Shown here piece after piece: positions 27,990 through 35,569 of a DNA stretch of 36,538 nt. Positions within the stretch are counted from its first letter, which is position 1, and every line of letters begins with the position of its first letter. The notes under the pieces are model-generated. The model saw only the letters and a list, made by a program, of their open reading frames with translations, ran no database searches and had not been told where the DNA came from. The stretch is from JACQFK01 sp964619955 (GTDB lineage Bacteria > Planctomycetota > MHYJ01 > JACPRB01), in the NCBI GenBank assembly GCA_964619955.1, contig CAZUJF010000048.1, forward strand, positions 1-36,538. The letters are read 5' to 3'. The translations under genes were made by a program, and so were the position numbers.

Positions 27990-30217
27990 CGGGCCCCCTG
28001 GATCCGGTCCGGAGGAAGCTTTTCCAGAAGGTAGCGGGTCATGAGCTCCCTCAGATGCCGCGTCGTGTTCGCCCCCTCCGAGATCGAATGGCTCCGTCCC
28101 GGATAGGCGAACATGTCGAACTGTTTGTGCTGCCGCACGAGCTCATCGATGAGGAGTTCCGCCGTGGAGTAGTGGCAGTTGTCGTCCCCCGTCCCGTGGA
28201 TGAGCAGCAGGTCTCCCCGCAGGCCGCGGGCGTGGGTGATCGGCGAGCCCTCCCGAAAGCCCGCGGCGTTGTTCCCGGGCAGGCCCATGTAGCGTTCCTG
28301 GTAGATGGTGTCGTAGCCGCGCTGGTCGGGCACGGAGGCGATCGCGATCGCCGTCCGGTACAGCTCCGGGTGCTTGAAGATCGCGTTCAGGCTCATCGAG
28401 CCGCCGCCGCTCCAGCCCCAGACGCCCACCCGGGCGGGGTCGAGATAGGGGCGCTCCTCGAGGACCTTCCGGACCGCCGCGGCCTGGTCCTGCGGCGCCA
28501 GGATCCCGATCTTCCGGTACACGCTCTTCCGCCAGGCGCGGCCGCGGGGCGAGGGCGTCCCCCGGTTGTCGAAGCTCATCACGACATAGCCCTGCCGGGC
28601 GAGCATCTGGTGCCAGAGCATCTGCGAGCCGCCCCAGCGGTCGACCACGGTCTGCCCCGCGGGTTCGCCGTAGACGTAGACCAGGAGCGGGTGTTTCGCC
28701 CGCGGGTCCAGGTCGGCGGGTTTGAGGCACCAGCCGTCGAGGACCACGCCGCCGCCGATGTCCACGCGCAGGAATTCCGCCGGGGCCAGGCGGAGCGCCG
28801 CAATCGTTGCCCGCAGCTTCTCGTTGCCGGCGAGGGTCCGGTGCACGCGGTGCGAGGGAAGCTCCACGAGCTCCGTGACGGGAGGGCGGTCGATCGTCGA
28901 GTACGTGTGCAGGGCCCAGCGGGCGTCGGGCGACAGGACGTAGTCGTGCGTCCCGGTCGCGTCCGCCGGCGTCAGTCGCTCCGTCCGCGTGCCGTCCGTG
29001 CGCGAGCGGTGCAGATAGCGGCGCGTCGGCTCCTCCGGCGCGGCGAGGTAGTAGATCCATTCCCCGGCGTCGTCCACCTTGAGCAGCCGGTGGACATCGA
29101 AGGCGCCGGGCGTCGCGAGCTTCATCTCCTCCCCCGAGCGGGAGACGATGTAGACGTGACGCCAGCCGTCACGTTCGCTGATCCAGGTGAACTTCCGGCC
29201 TCCGTCCAGCCACAGCAGCTCCTCATGGACATCCACCCAGGTTTCATCCTGCTCGGTCAGGATCGGCTTCACCGCGCCCGTCCGCGCGTTGCAGAGCAGC
29301 AGCCGGTTCGTGTTCTGGAGGCGGTTGAGCTGCTGGACGAGCAGCTCCTCCGCGCCGCCCGCCCATTCCATCCGGGGGAGGTAGTTGTCCCGGGCGTCGC
29401 CGGGGATCTCCATCCAGCGCGTCTGCCGGGTTCCGAGGTCGACGACCCCCACGCGCACCGCGGGGTTCGTCTTGCCCACCTTGGGATAGGGGATCCACGT
29501 CACCTTCGGATAAAGCGTCTCCCCCGCGCTGAGCAGGGGGAATTCCGGGACGCCCCTCGAATCGACCTGCCAGTAGGCGATGCAGTCCCCCTTCGGGCTC
29601 CAGGAGAAGCCGTCGCGCAGCTCGAACTCCTCCTCGTAGACCCAGTCGGCGGTGCCGTTGATGACCCGCGGATCCTCGGTGCGCGTCAGGCAGCGGATGC
29701 TCCGGTCCTCGAGGTCCTCGACGTAGACGTTCCGCTCGCGCACGTAGGCCACCTGGCGGCCCGAGGGGGAGAACTTGGCGAACATGAGCGTGGAGGGGGC
29801 TGCGTCCCCGCCCAGCTTGCGGAGGGAGTTTGATCCGCGCTCGAGCACCCAATAGTCGCCCCGCGTGTTCTGCCGCCAGACGCGCCTGGAATTCGTGTAG
29901 ATCAGGACCTTCGACCGGTCGGCCGACTCCTCGTATCCCTCGATGGACAGCGCCGCGGCCTGAAGATCGGCCGCGGGGAGCAGGACCTCGCTCCGGCCGC
30001 TCGCCGCATCGTGCCCGATCAGGGACGAGGAGCGGTCGACCGTCACGTATTGGGACCCGGTCGACCGCCAGCGGGCGGAGTAGCCTTCCGACGCGAAGTC
30101 CCGGCCGCCGAAGATCCGGTCGACCGTCAGGGCGGGCGTCTCCGCAGCGGGGCCCGACGGGAGGGGCGGGGAGGCGCAGGCGTTCAGCGCGAGCAGCAGC
30201 AGGATCCGGACTCTCAT
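27986..30217 (-). CDS. Dipeptidyl peptidase IV-type S9 family serine peptidase, lipoprotein
   Basis: 743 residues, the expected length. It starts at ATG 30215-30217 with AGGAG about 6 bases upstream; the frame is open far upstream but only this start yields the lipoprotein signal MRVRILLLLALNAC. The N-terminal eight-blade beta-propeller contains DWVYEEEFELRDGFSWSP, whose Glu pair binds the substrate N-terminus in DPP-IV. The C-terminal alpha/beta hydrolase has the nucleophile Ser603 in VWGWSGGGSM, the Asp in HGTGDDNCH (678-679) and His710 in YPGRSHSIS. It should cleave X-Pro or X-Ala dipeptides from peptides at the cell surface or in the periplasm. It is coupled to the POT transporter by a 4-base overlap and divergent from the sugar importer. 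Confidence 0.93.
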   Translation of the reverse strand: MRVRILLLLALNACASPPLPSGPAAETPALTVDRIFGGRDFASEGYSARWRSTGSQYVTVDRSSSLIGHDAASGRSEVLLPAADLQAAALSIEGYEESADRSKVLIYTNSRRVWRQNTRGDYWVLERGSNSLRKLGGDAAPSTLMFAKFSPSGRQVAYVRERNVYVEDLEDRSIRCLTRTEDPRVINGTADWVYEEEFELRDGFSWSPKGDCIAYWQVDSRGVPEFPLLSAGETLYPKVTWIPYPKVGKTNPAVRVGVVDLGTRQTRWMEIPGDARDNYLPRMEWAGGAEELLVQQLNRLQNTNRLLLCNARTGAVKPILTEQDETWVDVHEELLWLDGGRKFTWISERDGWRHVYIVSRSGEEMKLATPGAFDVHRLLKVDDAGEWIYYLAAPEEPTRRYLHRSRTDGTRTERLTPADATGTHDYVLSPDARWALHTYSTIDRPPVTELVELPSHRVHRTLAGNEKLRATIAALRLAPAEFLRVDIGGGVVLDGWCLKPADLDPRAKHPLLVYVYGEPAGQTVVDRWGGSQMLWHQMLARQGYVVMSFDNRGTPSPRGRAWRKSVYRKIGILAPQDQAAAVRKVLEERPYLDPARVGVWGWSGGGSMSLNAIFKHPELYRTAIAIASVPDQRGYDTIYQERYMGLPGNNAAGFREGSPITHARGLRGDLLLIHGTGDDNCHYSTAELLIDELVRQHKQFDMFAYPGRSHSISEGANTTRHLRELMTRYLLEKLPPDRIQGAR

Positions 30218-30252
30218 GCGATCTCCTGGTCTGATGTGCCAGTACAACAGCC

Positions 30253-30268
30253 TCCAAGGCTTCTTGGA
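30253..30268. promoter_or_regulatory. Inverted repeat in divergent intergenic region, possible operator
   Basis: TCCAAG and CTTGGA, perfectly complementary and separated by GCTT, form a 16-base palindrome in the 181-bp space between the DPP-IV-like gene (minus) and the sugar-binding protein gene (plus). It lies 36-51 bases upstream of the peptidase start. It could be an operator for a repressor of either unit; no regulator gene is adjacent. Confidence 0.25.
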
Positions 30269-30398
30269 AGCACCCTGACGCAGATCGACAAAGGTCCGCC
30301 GCGAAGGCCGGTCCCAGGATCCGCACGCCGGGGGGCCTTCGTCGTCCCGGGGAGTGAATTGGTCTGGCCGTGGACGTCCGAAAAGAGAGAATGTTCCG

Positions 30399-31400
30399 AT
30401 GAAAAGAATGCTGCTGACGGCCTTCGCCGCGATCCTGTCCCTGGCGGCCTGCGACAAGGCGGAGAGCGCCGGAGGCCCCGTGAAGGTCGCGTACGTGACG
30501 AACGGGATCGACCCGTTCTGGAACGTGGCGGCGGCGGGCGCGAAGGCGGGGGCCGCGGAATTCAAGGCCGAGGTCGAGGTCCTCATGCCGAAGGACCTGC
30601 CGGACCAGAAGCGCATGGTGGAGGGCCTGCTCGCGCGCGGCATCTCGGGCATCGCGATCAGCCCGATCGACGCGGCGAACCAGGTCGGCTTCATCGACGA
30701 CGCCGCGGGCCGGACGAACGTGATCACCCACGACTCCGACGCGCCCGCTTCGAAGCGCCTCTGCTTCGTGGGGATGGACAACTACAACGCCGGCCGCGCC
30801 GCGGGCAAACTGGTCAAGGAGGCGCTTCCCGAGGGCGGGAAGATCATGATCTTCGTCGGACGGCTGGAGCAGCTCAACGCTCAGCAGCGCCGCCAGGGCG
30901 TCATCGACGAGGTCCTCGACCGCCCGGCCCAGCCGGGCGACGCGCTCAAGCTGGATCCCCAGGCCGGCGAGATCAAGGCGGGGAAGTACGTCTTCGTCGG
31001 CACGCGGACGGACGGCTTCGACTACGCCAAGGCCAAGGCGAACGCGGAGGACGCGATGACGTCGACGCCCGATCTCGCCTGCATGGTCGGCCTCTTCGCA
31101 TACAACATCCCGATGTGCCTCGAGGCGCTCAAGGGCGCGGGCAAGACCGGCAAGATCAAGGTCGTGAGCTTCGACGAGCAGGACGGGACCCTGCAGGGGA
31201 TCAAGGACGGCACGGTCCACGGGACGGTGAGCCAGCAGCCTTATGAGTACGGGCGCCAGTCCGTGCGCATCCTCGCGGGGCTCGCCCGCAAGGACTCCTC
31301 GGTCCTTCCTCCCAAGAAGTTCCTGGAGATCGAGATCCGGGTCGTGAAGAAGGACAACGTCGAGGCCTTCTGGGGCGAGCTCAAGAAACTCCGGCAGTAG
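30399..31400 (+). CDS. Sugar ABC transporter substrate-binding lipoprotein (RbsB-like)
   Basis: 333 residues. It starts at ATG 30399, with AAAAGAGAGA at 30381-30390 as a possible ribosome site. MKRMLLTAFAAILSLAAC is a lipoprotein signal with LAAC as lipobox. The mature protein is a periplasmic binding protein type I of the ribose/xylose/galactose group: VAYVTNGIDPFWNVAAAGAK, ARGISGIAISPIDAAN, VITHDSDAPASKRLCFVGMD, NAGRAAGKLVKEALPEGGK, then DLACMVGLFAYN and VVSFDEQDGTLQGIKDGTVH. The order of binding-site positions fits a pentose or hexose, but the exact sugar cannot be read from the sequence. It is the first gene of a three-gene importer. Confidence 0.92.
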   Translation: MKRMLLTAFAAILSLAACDKAESAGGPVKVAYVTNGIDPFWNVAAAGAKAGAAEFKAEVEVLMPKDLPDQKRMVEGLLARGISGIAISPIDAANQVGFIDDAAGRTNVITHDSDAPASKRLCFVGMDNYNAGRAAGKLVKEALPEGGKIMIFVGRLEQLNAQQRRQGVIDEVLDRPAQPGDALKLDPQAGEIKAGKYVFVGTRTDGFDYAKAKANAEDAMTSTPDLACMVGLFAYNIPMCLEALKGAGKTGKIKVVSFDEQDGTLQGIKDGTVHGTVSQQPYEYGRQSVRILAGLARKDSSVLPPKKFLEIEIRVVKKDNVEAFWGELKKLRQ

Positions 31401-31406
31401 CCTCCC

Positions 31407-32915
31407 ATGACCGACCCTTCCGATCCGCCGCTGCTCGAGGCGAAGGGCCTCGTCAAGCGCTTCCCGGGCGTGCTCGCGCTGTCCGGCGTCGATCTGACGG
31501 TGCGTCGGGGCGAGGCGGTCGCCGTGATCGGCGAGAACGGCGCGGGCAAGAGCACCCTGATGAAGATCCTGGCGGGGGTGCAGACGCCGGAGTCCGGCGA
31601 GATCCGCATCGACGGCCGGCCGCTGCGCATCGATTCGGTGCGGACCGCGGGGAGGCTCGGGATCGCGCTGATCCATCAGGAGCTCAACCTCTGCGACAAC
31701 CTCAGCGTCGCGGCGAACATCTTCCTGGGACGCGAGCCGCGGCGGCACGGGTGGCTCGACGGCGTCCGGATGGAGCGGGAGGCCGCGGGGTTCCTGAAGG
31801 CGGTGGGGCTGGACGTGGCGCCGTCCACGCCGCTGAGCCGTCTCGCGATCGGTCATCAGCAGCTGGTGGAGATCGCGAAGGCGCTGTCGGCCGAGGCCCG
31901 GCTGATCATCATGGACGAGCCTACGTCGAGCCTGTCGCAGGGGGAGACGGAGAGCCTCTTCCGCGTGATCCATGAGCTCAAGGCGCGCGGCACGAGCGTG
32001 GTCTACATCTCGCACCGCCTCGGTGAGGTGCGCGAGGTGGCGGACCGCGTGGTGGTGCTGCGCGACGGGAAGAATTCCGGCGAGCTCGGCAAGGGGGAGA
32101 TCGAGCACGCGGCGATGGTGAAGCTCATGGTGGGACGCGAGCTCTCGCAGTTCTTTCCGCACCGGGTGCGCGAGCCGGGCCCGGCGGCGCTGGAGGTGGA
32201 GGGGCTCCGGACGGCGGCGCATCCGGGGCAGGCGCTGTCGTTCACGCTGCGCGCGGGCGAGGTGGTCGGCCTCGCGGGGCTGGTGGGGGCGGGGCGGACG
32301 GAGTTGTTGCAGGTCCTCTTCGGGGTGGAGCGGGCTCGGGGGGGCACGGTCCGCGTGGGCGGGGCGCCCGCCGATTTCCGGAGGCCCCTGGACGCGATCC
32401 GGGCGGGCGTCGCGATGGTGCCGGAGGATCGCAAGCAGCAGGGGCTCTTCCTGGAGATGGCGGTCCGCGAGAATCTCGGCATCGCGAGCCTGTGGAAGCG
32501 GCGCCTCGCAGGCGGCTTCCTGGACCGGACGGGGGAGCGGGCGCTGTCCGGGGAGCTGATCGAACAGTTGCGGATCAAGACGCCGAACGACGGTCAGGCG
32601 GTTCAGTTCCTCTCCGGCGGCAACCAGCAGAAGGTCGTGTTGGGGAAATGGCTCGCGCTCCATCCGCGCGTGCTGCTGCTGGACGAGCCGACGCGCGGGG
32701 TGGACATCGGCGCGAAGCAGGAGATCTACCGCTTGATGGACGAGCTGTCGGGGAAGGGGGTCGCGATCCTCTTCGCCTCGAGCGAGCTCGAGGAGATCCT
32801 GGGCATGTCGGATCGGACGCTGGTGATGCACCAGGGGCGGATCGCGGGAGAGCTTCCGCGCGCGAAGCTGAGCGAGGAGTCGGTGATGCTGCTCGCGACG
32901 GGGTCGGCCGCATGA
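31407..32915 (+). CDS. Sugar ABC transporter ATPase, two fused nucleotide-binding domains (RbsA/MglA-like)
   Basis: 502 residues, normal for this family. The N-terminal domain has Walker A GENGAGKST (42-50), the atypical signature LAIGHQQLVEIAKAL expected of RbsA proteins, Walker B LIIMDEPTSSLS, and YISHRLGEV. The C-terminal domain has a degenerate Walker A (GLVGAGRTELLQ), a proper signature LSGGNQQKVVLGKWL and Walker B VLLLDEPTRGVD, also as in the family. It energises uptake by the permease on the cytoplasmic side. It begins 6 bp after the binding protein and its TGA overlaps the permease ATG (ATGA). Confidence 0.96.
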   Translation: MTDPSDPPLLEAKGLVKRFPGVLALSGVDLTVRRGEAVAVIGENGAGKSTLMKILAGVQTPESGEIRIDGRPLRIDSVRTAGRLGIALIHQELNLCDNLSVAANIFLGREPRRHGWLDGVRMEREAAGFLKAVGLDVAPSTPLSRLAIGHQQLVEIAKALSAEARLIIMDEPTSSLSQGETESLFRVIHELKARGTSVVYISHRLGEVREVADRVVVLRDGKNSGELGKGEIEHAAMVKLMVGRELSQFFPHRVREPGPAALEVEGLRTAAHPGQALSFTLRAGEVVGLAGLVGAGRTELLQVLFGVERARGGTVRVGGAPADFRRPLDAIRAGVAMVPEDRKQQGLFLEMAVRENLGIASLWKRRLAGGFLDRTGERALSGELIEQLRIKTPNDGQAVQFLSGGNQQKVVLGKWLALHPRVLLLDEPTRGVDIGAKQEIYRLMDELSGKGVAILFASSELEEILGMSDRTLVMHQGRIAGELPRAKLSEESVMLLATGSAA

Positions 32916-33895
32916 AGAAGACCTGGGGCGTCCTGGGGATCCTGGTCTTCGTCGTCGTCCTGACGGCGCTGCTGAACCCGCGCTTCCTCGGCGCGCACAA
33001 CGTGCAGAACACGCTGCGCTGGTCGTCGCTCTACGCGATCATCAGCATCGGTGCGGCGTTTGTGATCATCACGGGGGGCGTGGATCTCTCGATCGGCTCC
33101 GTGGTGGGGCTCTCGGGGGCGCTGCTGGCCTGGCTGCTGACGAAGAAGGGGGTTCCGGTCCCGCTGGCGCTGGCCCTGGTGCTGCTCCTGTCGCTGGGAA
33201 TCGGCGTGATCCACGGGCTGCTCATCACGCGGATGCGGCTGCAGCCCTTCATCGTGACCTTGTGCGGGCTGCTGATCTACCGGGGTCTCGCGCGGGTGCT
33301 CACGGACGACCAGAGCCTGGGCTTCGGCAATGACACGTATCCGAGGCTGAGTTCGCTGGCGTCGGGAACGCCGTTCTCGATCCTCGGCGTCGCGATCCCG
33401 GCGCCGTTCCTGATCATGGTCGTGATCGCGATCCTCGCGGCGCTCTTCCTCAACCGGACGGTCTGGGGGCGTTATCTGCTGGCGGTGGGGCGGAACGAGC
33501 AGGCGGCGCGCTACAGCGGCATCGACACGCACCGGATCACGCTGCTGGCATACGTGTTGTGTGCGGGGTTGTCGGGCTTCGGCGGGATCCTGATGGCGCT
33601 GGACGTGAACTCGATCCAGCCGGCGGTCTTCGGGAACTTTTACGAGCTCTACGCGATCGCGGCGGCGGTGCTGGGCGGCTGTTCGCTGCGGGGCGGGGAA
33701 GGGTCGATCTTGGGGGTGGTGATCGGCTCGGCGGTGATGCGGGTGCTCTACAACGCGATCAACATCCTGGGCATCCCGAACACCTGGGAGTTCGTGATCA
33801 TCGGGGTGGTGCTGCTGGGGGGCGTGCTGACGGACGAGCTGGTGCGCCGCTGGGTGGCGTCCCGCCGTGCGGCGCGGGAGGCGTCGGGATCGTAG
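32912..33895 (+). CDS. Sugar ABC transporter permease (RbsC-like)
   Basis: 327 residues. The start is ATG 32912-32914 within the ATGA junction; the frame is open upstream but that part encodes no membrane protein. There are about eight to ten hydrophobic helices. Family signatures include VIITGGVDLSIGSVVGLSGA and, near the C-terminus, AVLGGCSLRGGEGSILGVVI, the loop that contacts the ATPase, followed by LYNAINILGIP. It ends with a basic tail, RRWVASRRAAR. It completes a binding protein, ATPase and permease set. No sugar kinase or isomerase follows, so the downstream catabolic step must be elsewhere. Confidence 0.94.
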   Translation: MKKTWGVLGILVFVVVLTALLNPRFLGAHNVQNTLRWSSLYAIISIGAAFVIITGGVDLSIGSVVGLSGALLAWLLTKKGVPVPLALALVLLLSLGIGVIHGLLITRMRLQPFIVTLCGLLIYRGLARVLTDDQSLGFGNDTYPRLSSLASGTPFSILGVAIPAPFLIMVVIAILAALFLNRTVWGRYLLAVGRNEQAARYSGIDTHRITLLAYVLCAGLSGFGGILMALDVNSIQPAVFGNFYELYAIAAAVLGGCSLRGGEGSILGVVIGSAVMRVLYNAINILGIPNTWEFVIIGVVLLGGVLTDELVRRWVASRRAAREASGS

Positions 33896-34017
33896 AGCGG
33901 GGGCGCCGCCGCTGCCCTTGCCGCCGCAGAGAACCAGATCGGGATCATCCCCACGGCGATCGGGGAGTACACTAACCCTGCGGACGTGACGGTGACGCCG
34001 CAGGAGCGGGGTGAAGT

Positions 34018-34056
34018 GCCCGGTTCCTGCGGCAGCTGGCGCCCGCTGAACCGGGC
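34018..34056 (+). other. Hairpin upstream of the PDZ gene ribosome site
   Basis: GCCCGGTTC (34018-34026) and GAACCGGGC (34048-34056) are perfect 9-base arms around a 21-base loop. They end three bases before the GGAGG ribosome site of the PDZ gene. There is no T-run after it, so it is not a classical terminator. It might separate the permease message from the PDZ message or modulate initiation. The space 33896-34017 shows no supported gene. Confidence 0.4.
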
Positions 34057-34071
34057 TTGGAGGAATGAGCG

Positions 34072-34488
34072 ATGCGCCGGGCCATCATCCCCTTCGCCGC
34101 CGCGATCGTCCTCCTGGGGGTGTCCGGCATCTTCCTCCACTGGATGCTCTTCGAGGAGGCGGAACCCGGCTGGGTGGTGACCCGGGCCGAGCGGGATGCC
34201 TATCTGGGCAATGCCGCGCGGCTGAATGCCGAACTGCTCCTGCGGACCGAGCCCGGGACCGAAGCAGGCTCCGTCCGCCGCCTGGTGGTGGATCAGGTGT
34301 CGCCCGGGGGTCCGGCGCACATCGCCGGGGTGCAGAAGGGGGACGTGGTGGTCTCCGTCAACGGGCAACCCGTGGACACGCTGGGCCGGGCGGTGAACCT
34401 CGCGAGCGAGATCCGCGCCACCTCGAGCCTGGAGGTCAAGCTGGACCGGGGCGGCGTCCCCGTCTCGCTCCGGGTCGACTTCAAGTAG
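34072..34488 (+). CDS. Membrane-anchored PDZ-domain protein
   Basis: 138 residues. The start is ATG 34072 with GGAGG at 34059-34063; an ATG at 34065 lies in another frame. An N-terminal uncleaved helix (AIIPFAAAIVLLGVSGIFLH) anchors the protein in the inner membrane. Residues about 65-138 are a PDZ domain: RRLVVDQVSPGGPAHIAGVQ, then KGDVVVSVNGQPVDTLG and SLEVKLDRGGVPVSLRVDF. It has no protease domain, so it is probably an adaptor that binds peptides or tails of envelope proteins. It is convergent with the selenoprotein gene; the two stops overlap by 8 bases. The partner protease is not evident nearby. Confidence 0.82.
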   Translation: MRRAIIPFAAAIVLLGVSGIFLHWMLFEEAEPGWVVTRAERDAYLGNAARLNAELLLRTEPGTEAGSVRRLVVDQVSPGGPAHIAGVQKGDVVVSVNGQPVDTLGRAVNLASEIRATSSLEVKLDRGGVPVSLRVDFK

Positions 34489-35125
34489 AGCGCCGGCCGC
34501 TCCCCGGCCCTCCGGGTCCTTCGAGCAAAGCACGGCGGAGCACGTCGGGGGACTGGGCTCCTGAGACGGCGAGGCGGCCGTTGAAGACGAAGCAGGGGAC
34601 GCTCTGGATCCCGAGCGCGAGCCCCGCCCGCTCCTCGGCCCTCACGGCCCCCGCCTCCGCATCTGTAGCGAGGAAGGCGGGATCCAGACTCGCAACCGAC
34701 GCCAAGTCTGCGAGCACGGCCAGGTCCCCGACGTCGCGGCCTTCAAGAAAGTAGCTGCGGAAGAGCGCCTCCGCGACCGCGTCCTGCCGGCCCTCGCGCC
34801 GCGCCCGGGCGAGCAAACGGTGCGCGTGGAAGGTGTTCGGGGTCCTTCGGATGCGGTCGAAGGCGAAGTCGATCCCGTCCGGACGGCCCGCGTCGGAGAC
34901 GCGCTGCTCCAGTTCGCGCGAGCGTTCGAGACTGCCGAACTTCGCGCGACGGTAGGCCTGCCGGTCCATCCCCTCGGGGGGCAGGGCGGGGTTCAGTTCG
35001 AAGGGGCGCCAGAGGATGTCCACCCCGGAGTCCGGTCCGAGCGCGGCGACCGCCGCCTCGATCCGGCGCTTGCCGAAGTAGCACCAGGGTCAGACGATGT
35101 CGGACCAGATCTCGACAGTGCTCAC
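34481..35125 (-). CDS. FrnE/DsbA-like thiol oxidoreductase, predicted selenoprotein (U-P-W-C active site)
   Basis: 214 residues including one predicted selenocysteine. From GTG 35123-35125 the protein reads MSTVEIWSDIV, then TGA at codon 12 (35090-35092), then PWCYFGKRRIEAAVAALG. FrnE/DsbA-family proteins have '(Y/W)SD(x)VCPWCY(I/F)GK' here, so the TGA replaces the first active-site Cys and the second (C15) is kept. The remainder is a normal FrnE helical insert and thioredoxin fold (VDILWRPFELNP, TPNTFHAHRLLARAR, EALFRSYFLEGRDVG), ending with the cis-Pro loop SVPCFVFNG and LAVSGAQSPDVLRRAL. The GTG start overlaps the upstream stop (GTGA), supporting intact expression. TGA is an ordinary stop elsewhere in the window and at this gene's own end. 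A call beginning at GTG 35023 would lose the active site. A sequencing error or a pseudogene is the main alternative. Confidence 0.82.
35063..35092 (-). promoter_or_regulatory. Candidate bacterial SECIS stem-loop at the in-frame TGA
   Basis: Read on the minus strand, two bases after the TGA (35090-35092) there is an 8-base arm CTGGTGCT (35087-35080), a 9-base loop and the complementary arm AGCGCCGG (35070-35063), with two G-U pairs. An alternative fold keeps the lower six pairs, bulges CTA (35081-35079), adds CTT/AAG pairs and exposes a CGGC tetraloop (35075-35072) about 16 bases after the TGA. This resembles the E. coli fdhF element, with a bulge and a G-containing apical loop. Because codons for CYFGKRR constrain this stretch in all homologues, the pairing could be fortuitous. 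Confidence 0.5.
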
Positions 35126-35562
35126 ACCAGCGGGCCATCCTCGAAGGGGTTGCGCAGGCGGGCGGGGGGGTCGAGCGGACGGGCGCGCAGGCCGAGCGTC
35201 AGCAGGTCGGCGATCGCGCGCAGCGTCTTCAGCTCGTCGGGGCCGAACGCGGACGCCTTGCGGCGGGCGAGGAAGCGCCCCGCGGGAGCGCCGATGCCGA
35301 GGATGAGCACGGCCTCGAAGCCGTGCTCCGTCTGTCGCTGCTCCTCGACCTCCTGGGAGCCGAGCCGCGGGACCGCGCCGAGGCCGGGCCGCTCGGGATC
35401 GACCCCGGGCTTCACGACGCGCGACCAGAGCCGGCCCTGGTCCTCGATGTCCACGCGGAACCCGTCCAACGGGACGAGGCGCTGAACTTCGGTCAGGATC
35501 TCCGGGAGCAGCGTGAAGACGGCCCGCTTCTGGCGGAGGATCGCGGCCAGTCGCTCGATCAT
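35122..35562 (-). CDS. Small GAF-like domain protein
   Basis: 146 residues from ATG 35560-35562, 7 bp after the CDGSH gene. The order of elements suggests a single GAF-like fold: a helical start (MIERLAAILRQKRAVFTLLP, EILTEVQRLVPLDGF), strands (FRVDIEDQGRLWSRVV), a variable middle, then GFEAVLILGIGAPAG and a C-terminal helix FGPDELKTLRAIADLLTLGL. No ligand-binding residues or metal motif are recognisable. There is no signal peptide or membrane helix. Its TGA overlaps the GTG of the selenoprotein gene (GTGA), so its translation is probably needed for expression of that gene. The fold assignment is tentative. Confidence 0.62.
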   Translation of the reverse strand: MIERLAAILRQKRAVFTLLPEILTEVQRLVPLDGFRVDIEDQGRLWSRVVKPGVDPERPGLGAVPRLGSQEVEEQRQTEHGFEAVLILGIGAPAGRFLARRKASAFGPDELKTLRAIADLLTLGLRARPLDPPARLRNPFEDGPLV

Positions 35563-35569
35563 GGCGGTT

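Noticed and set aside
29244..32831. A minus-strand open frame of nearly 1,200 codons across the sugar importer.
   Set aside because: It lies opposite clear RbsB/RbsA genes, has shadow composition rich in His/Arg/Leu, and crosses the divergent promoter region.
34481..35023. A 180-residue FrnE-like protein starting at the internal GTG.
   Set aside because: It would lack the entire first strand and the active-site helix. The in-frame sequence upstream of this GTG matches the family perfectly, interrupted only by the TGA at the Cys codon.
35090..35092. Genetic-code reassignment of UGA (Gly or Trp) as the explanation for the in-frame TGA.
   Set aside because: TGA ends many genes here (for example at 4805-4807, 7445-7447 and 34481-34483), so it is a normal stop in this organism.
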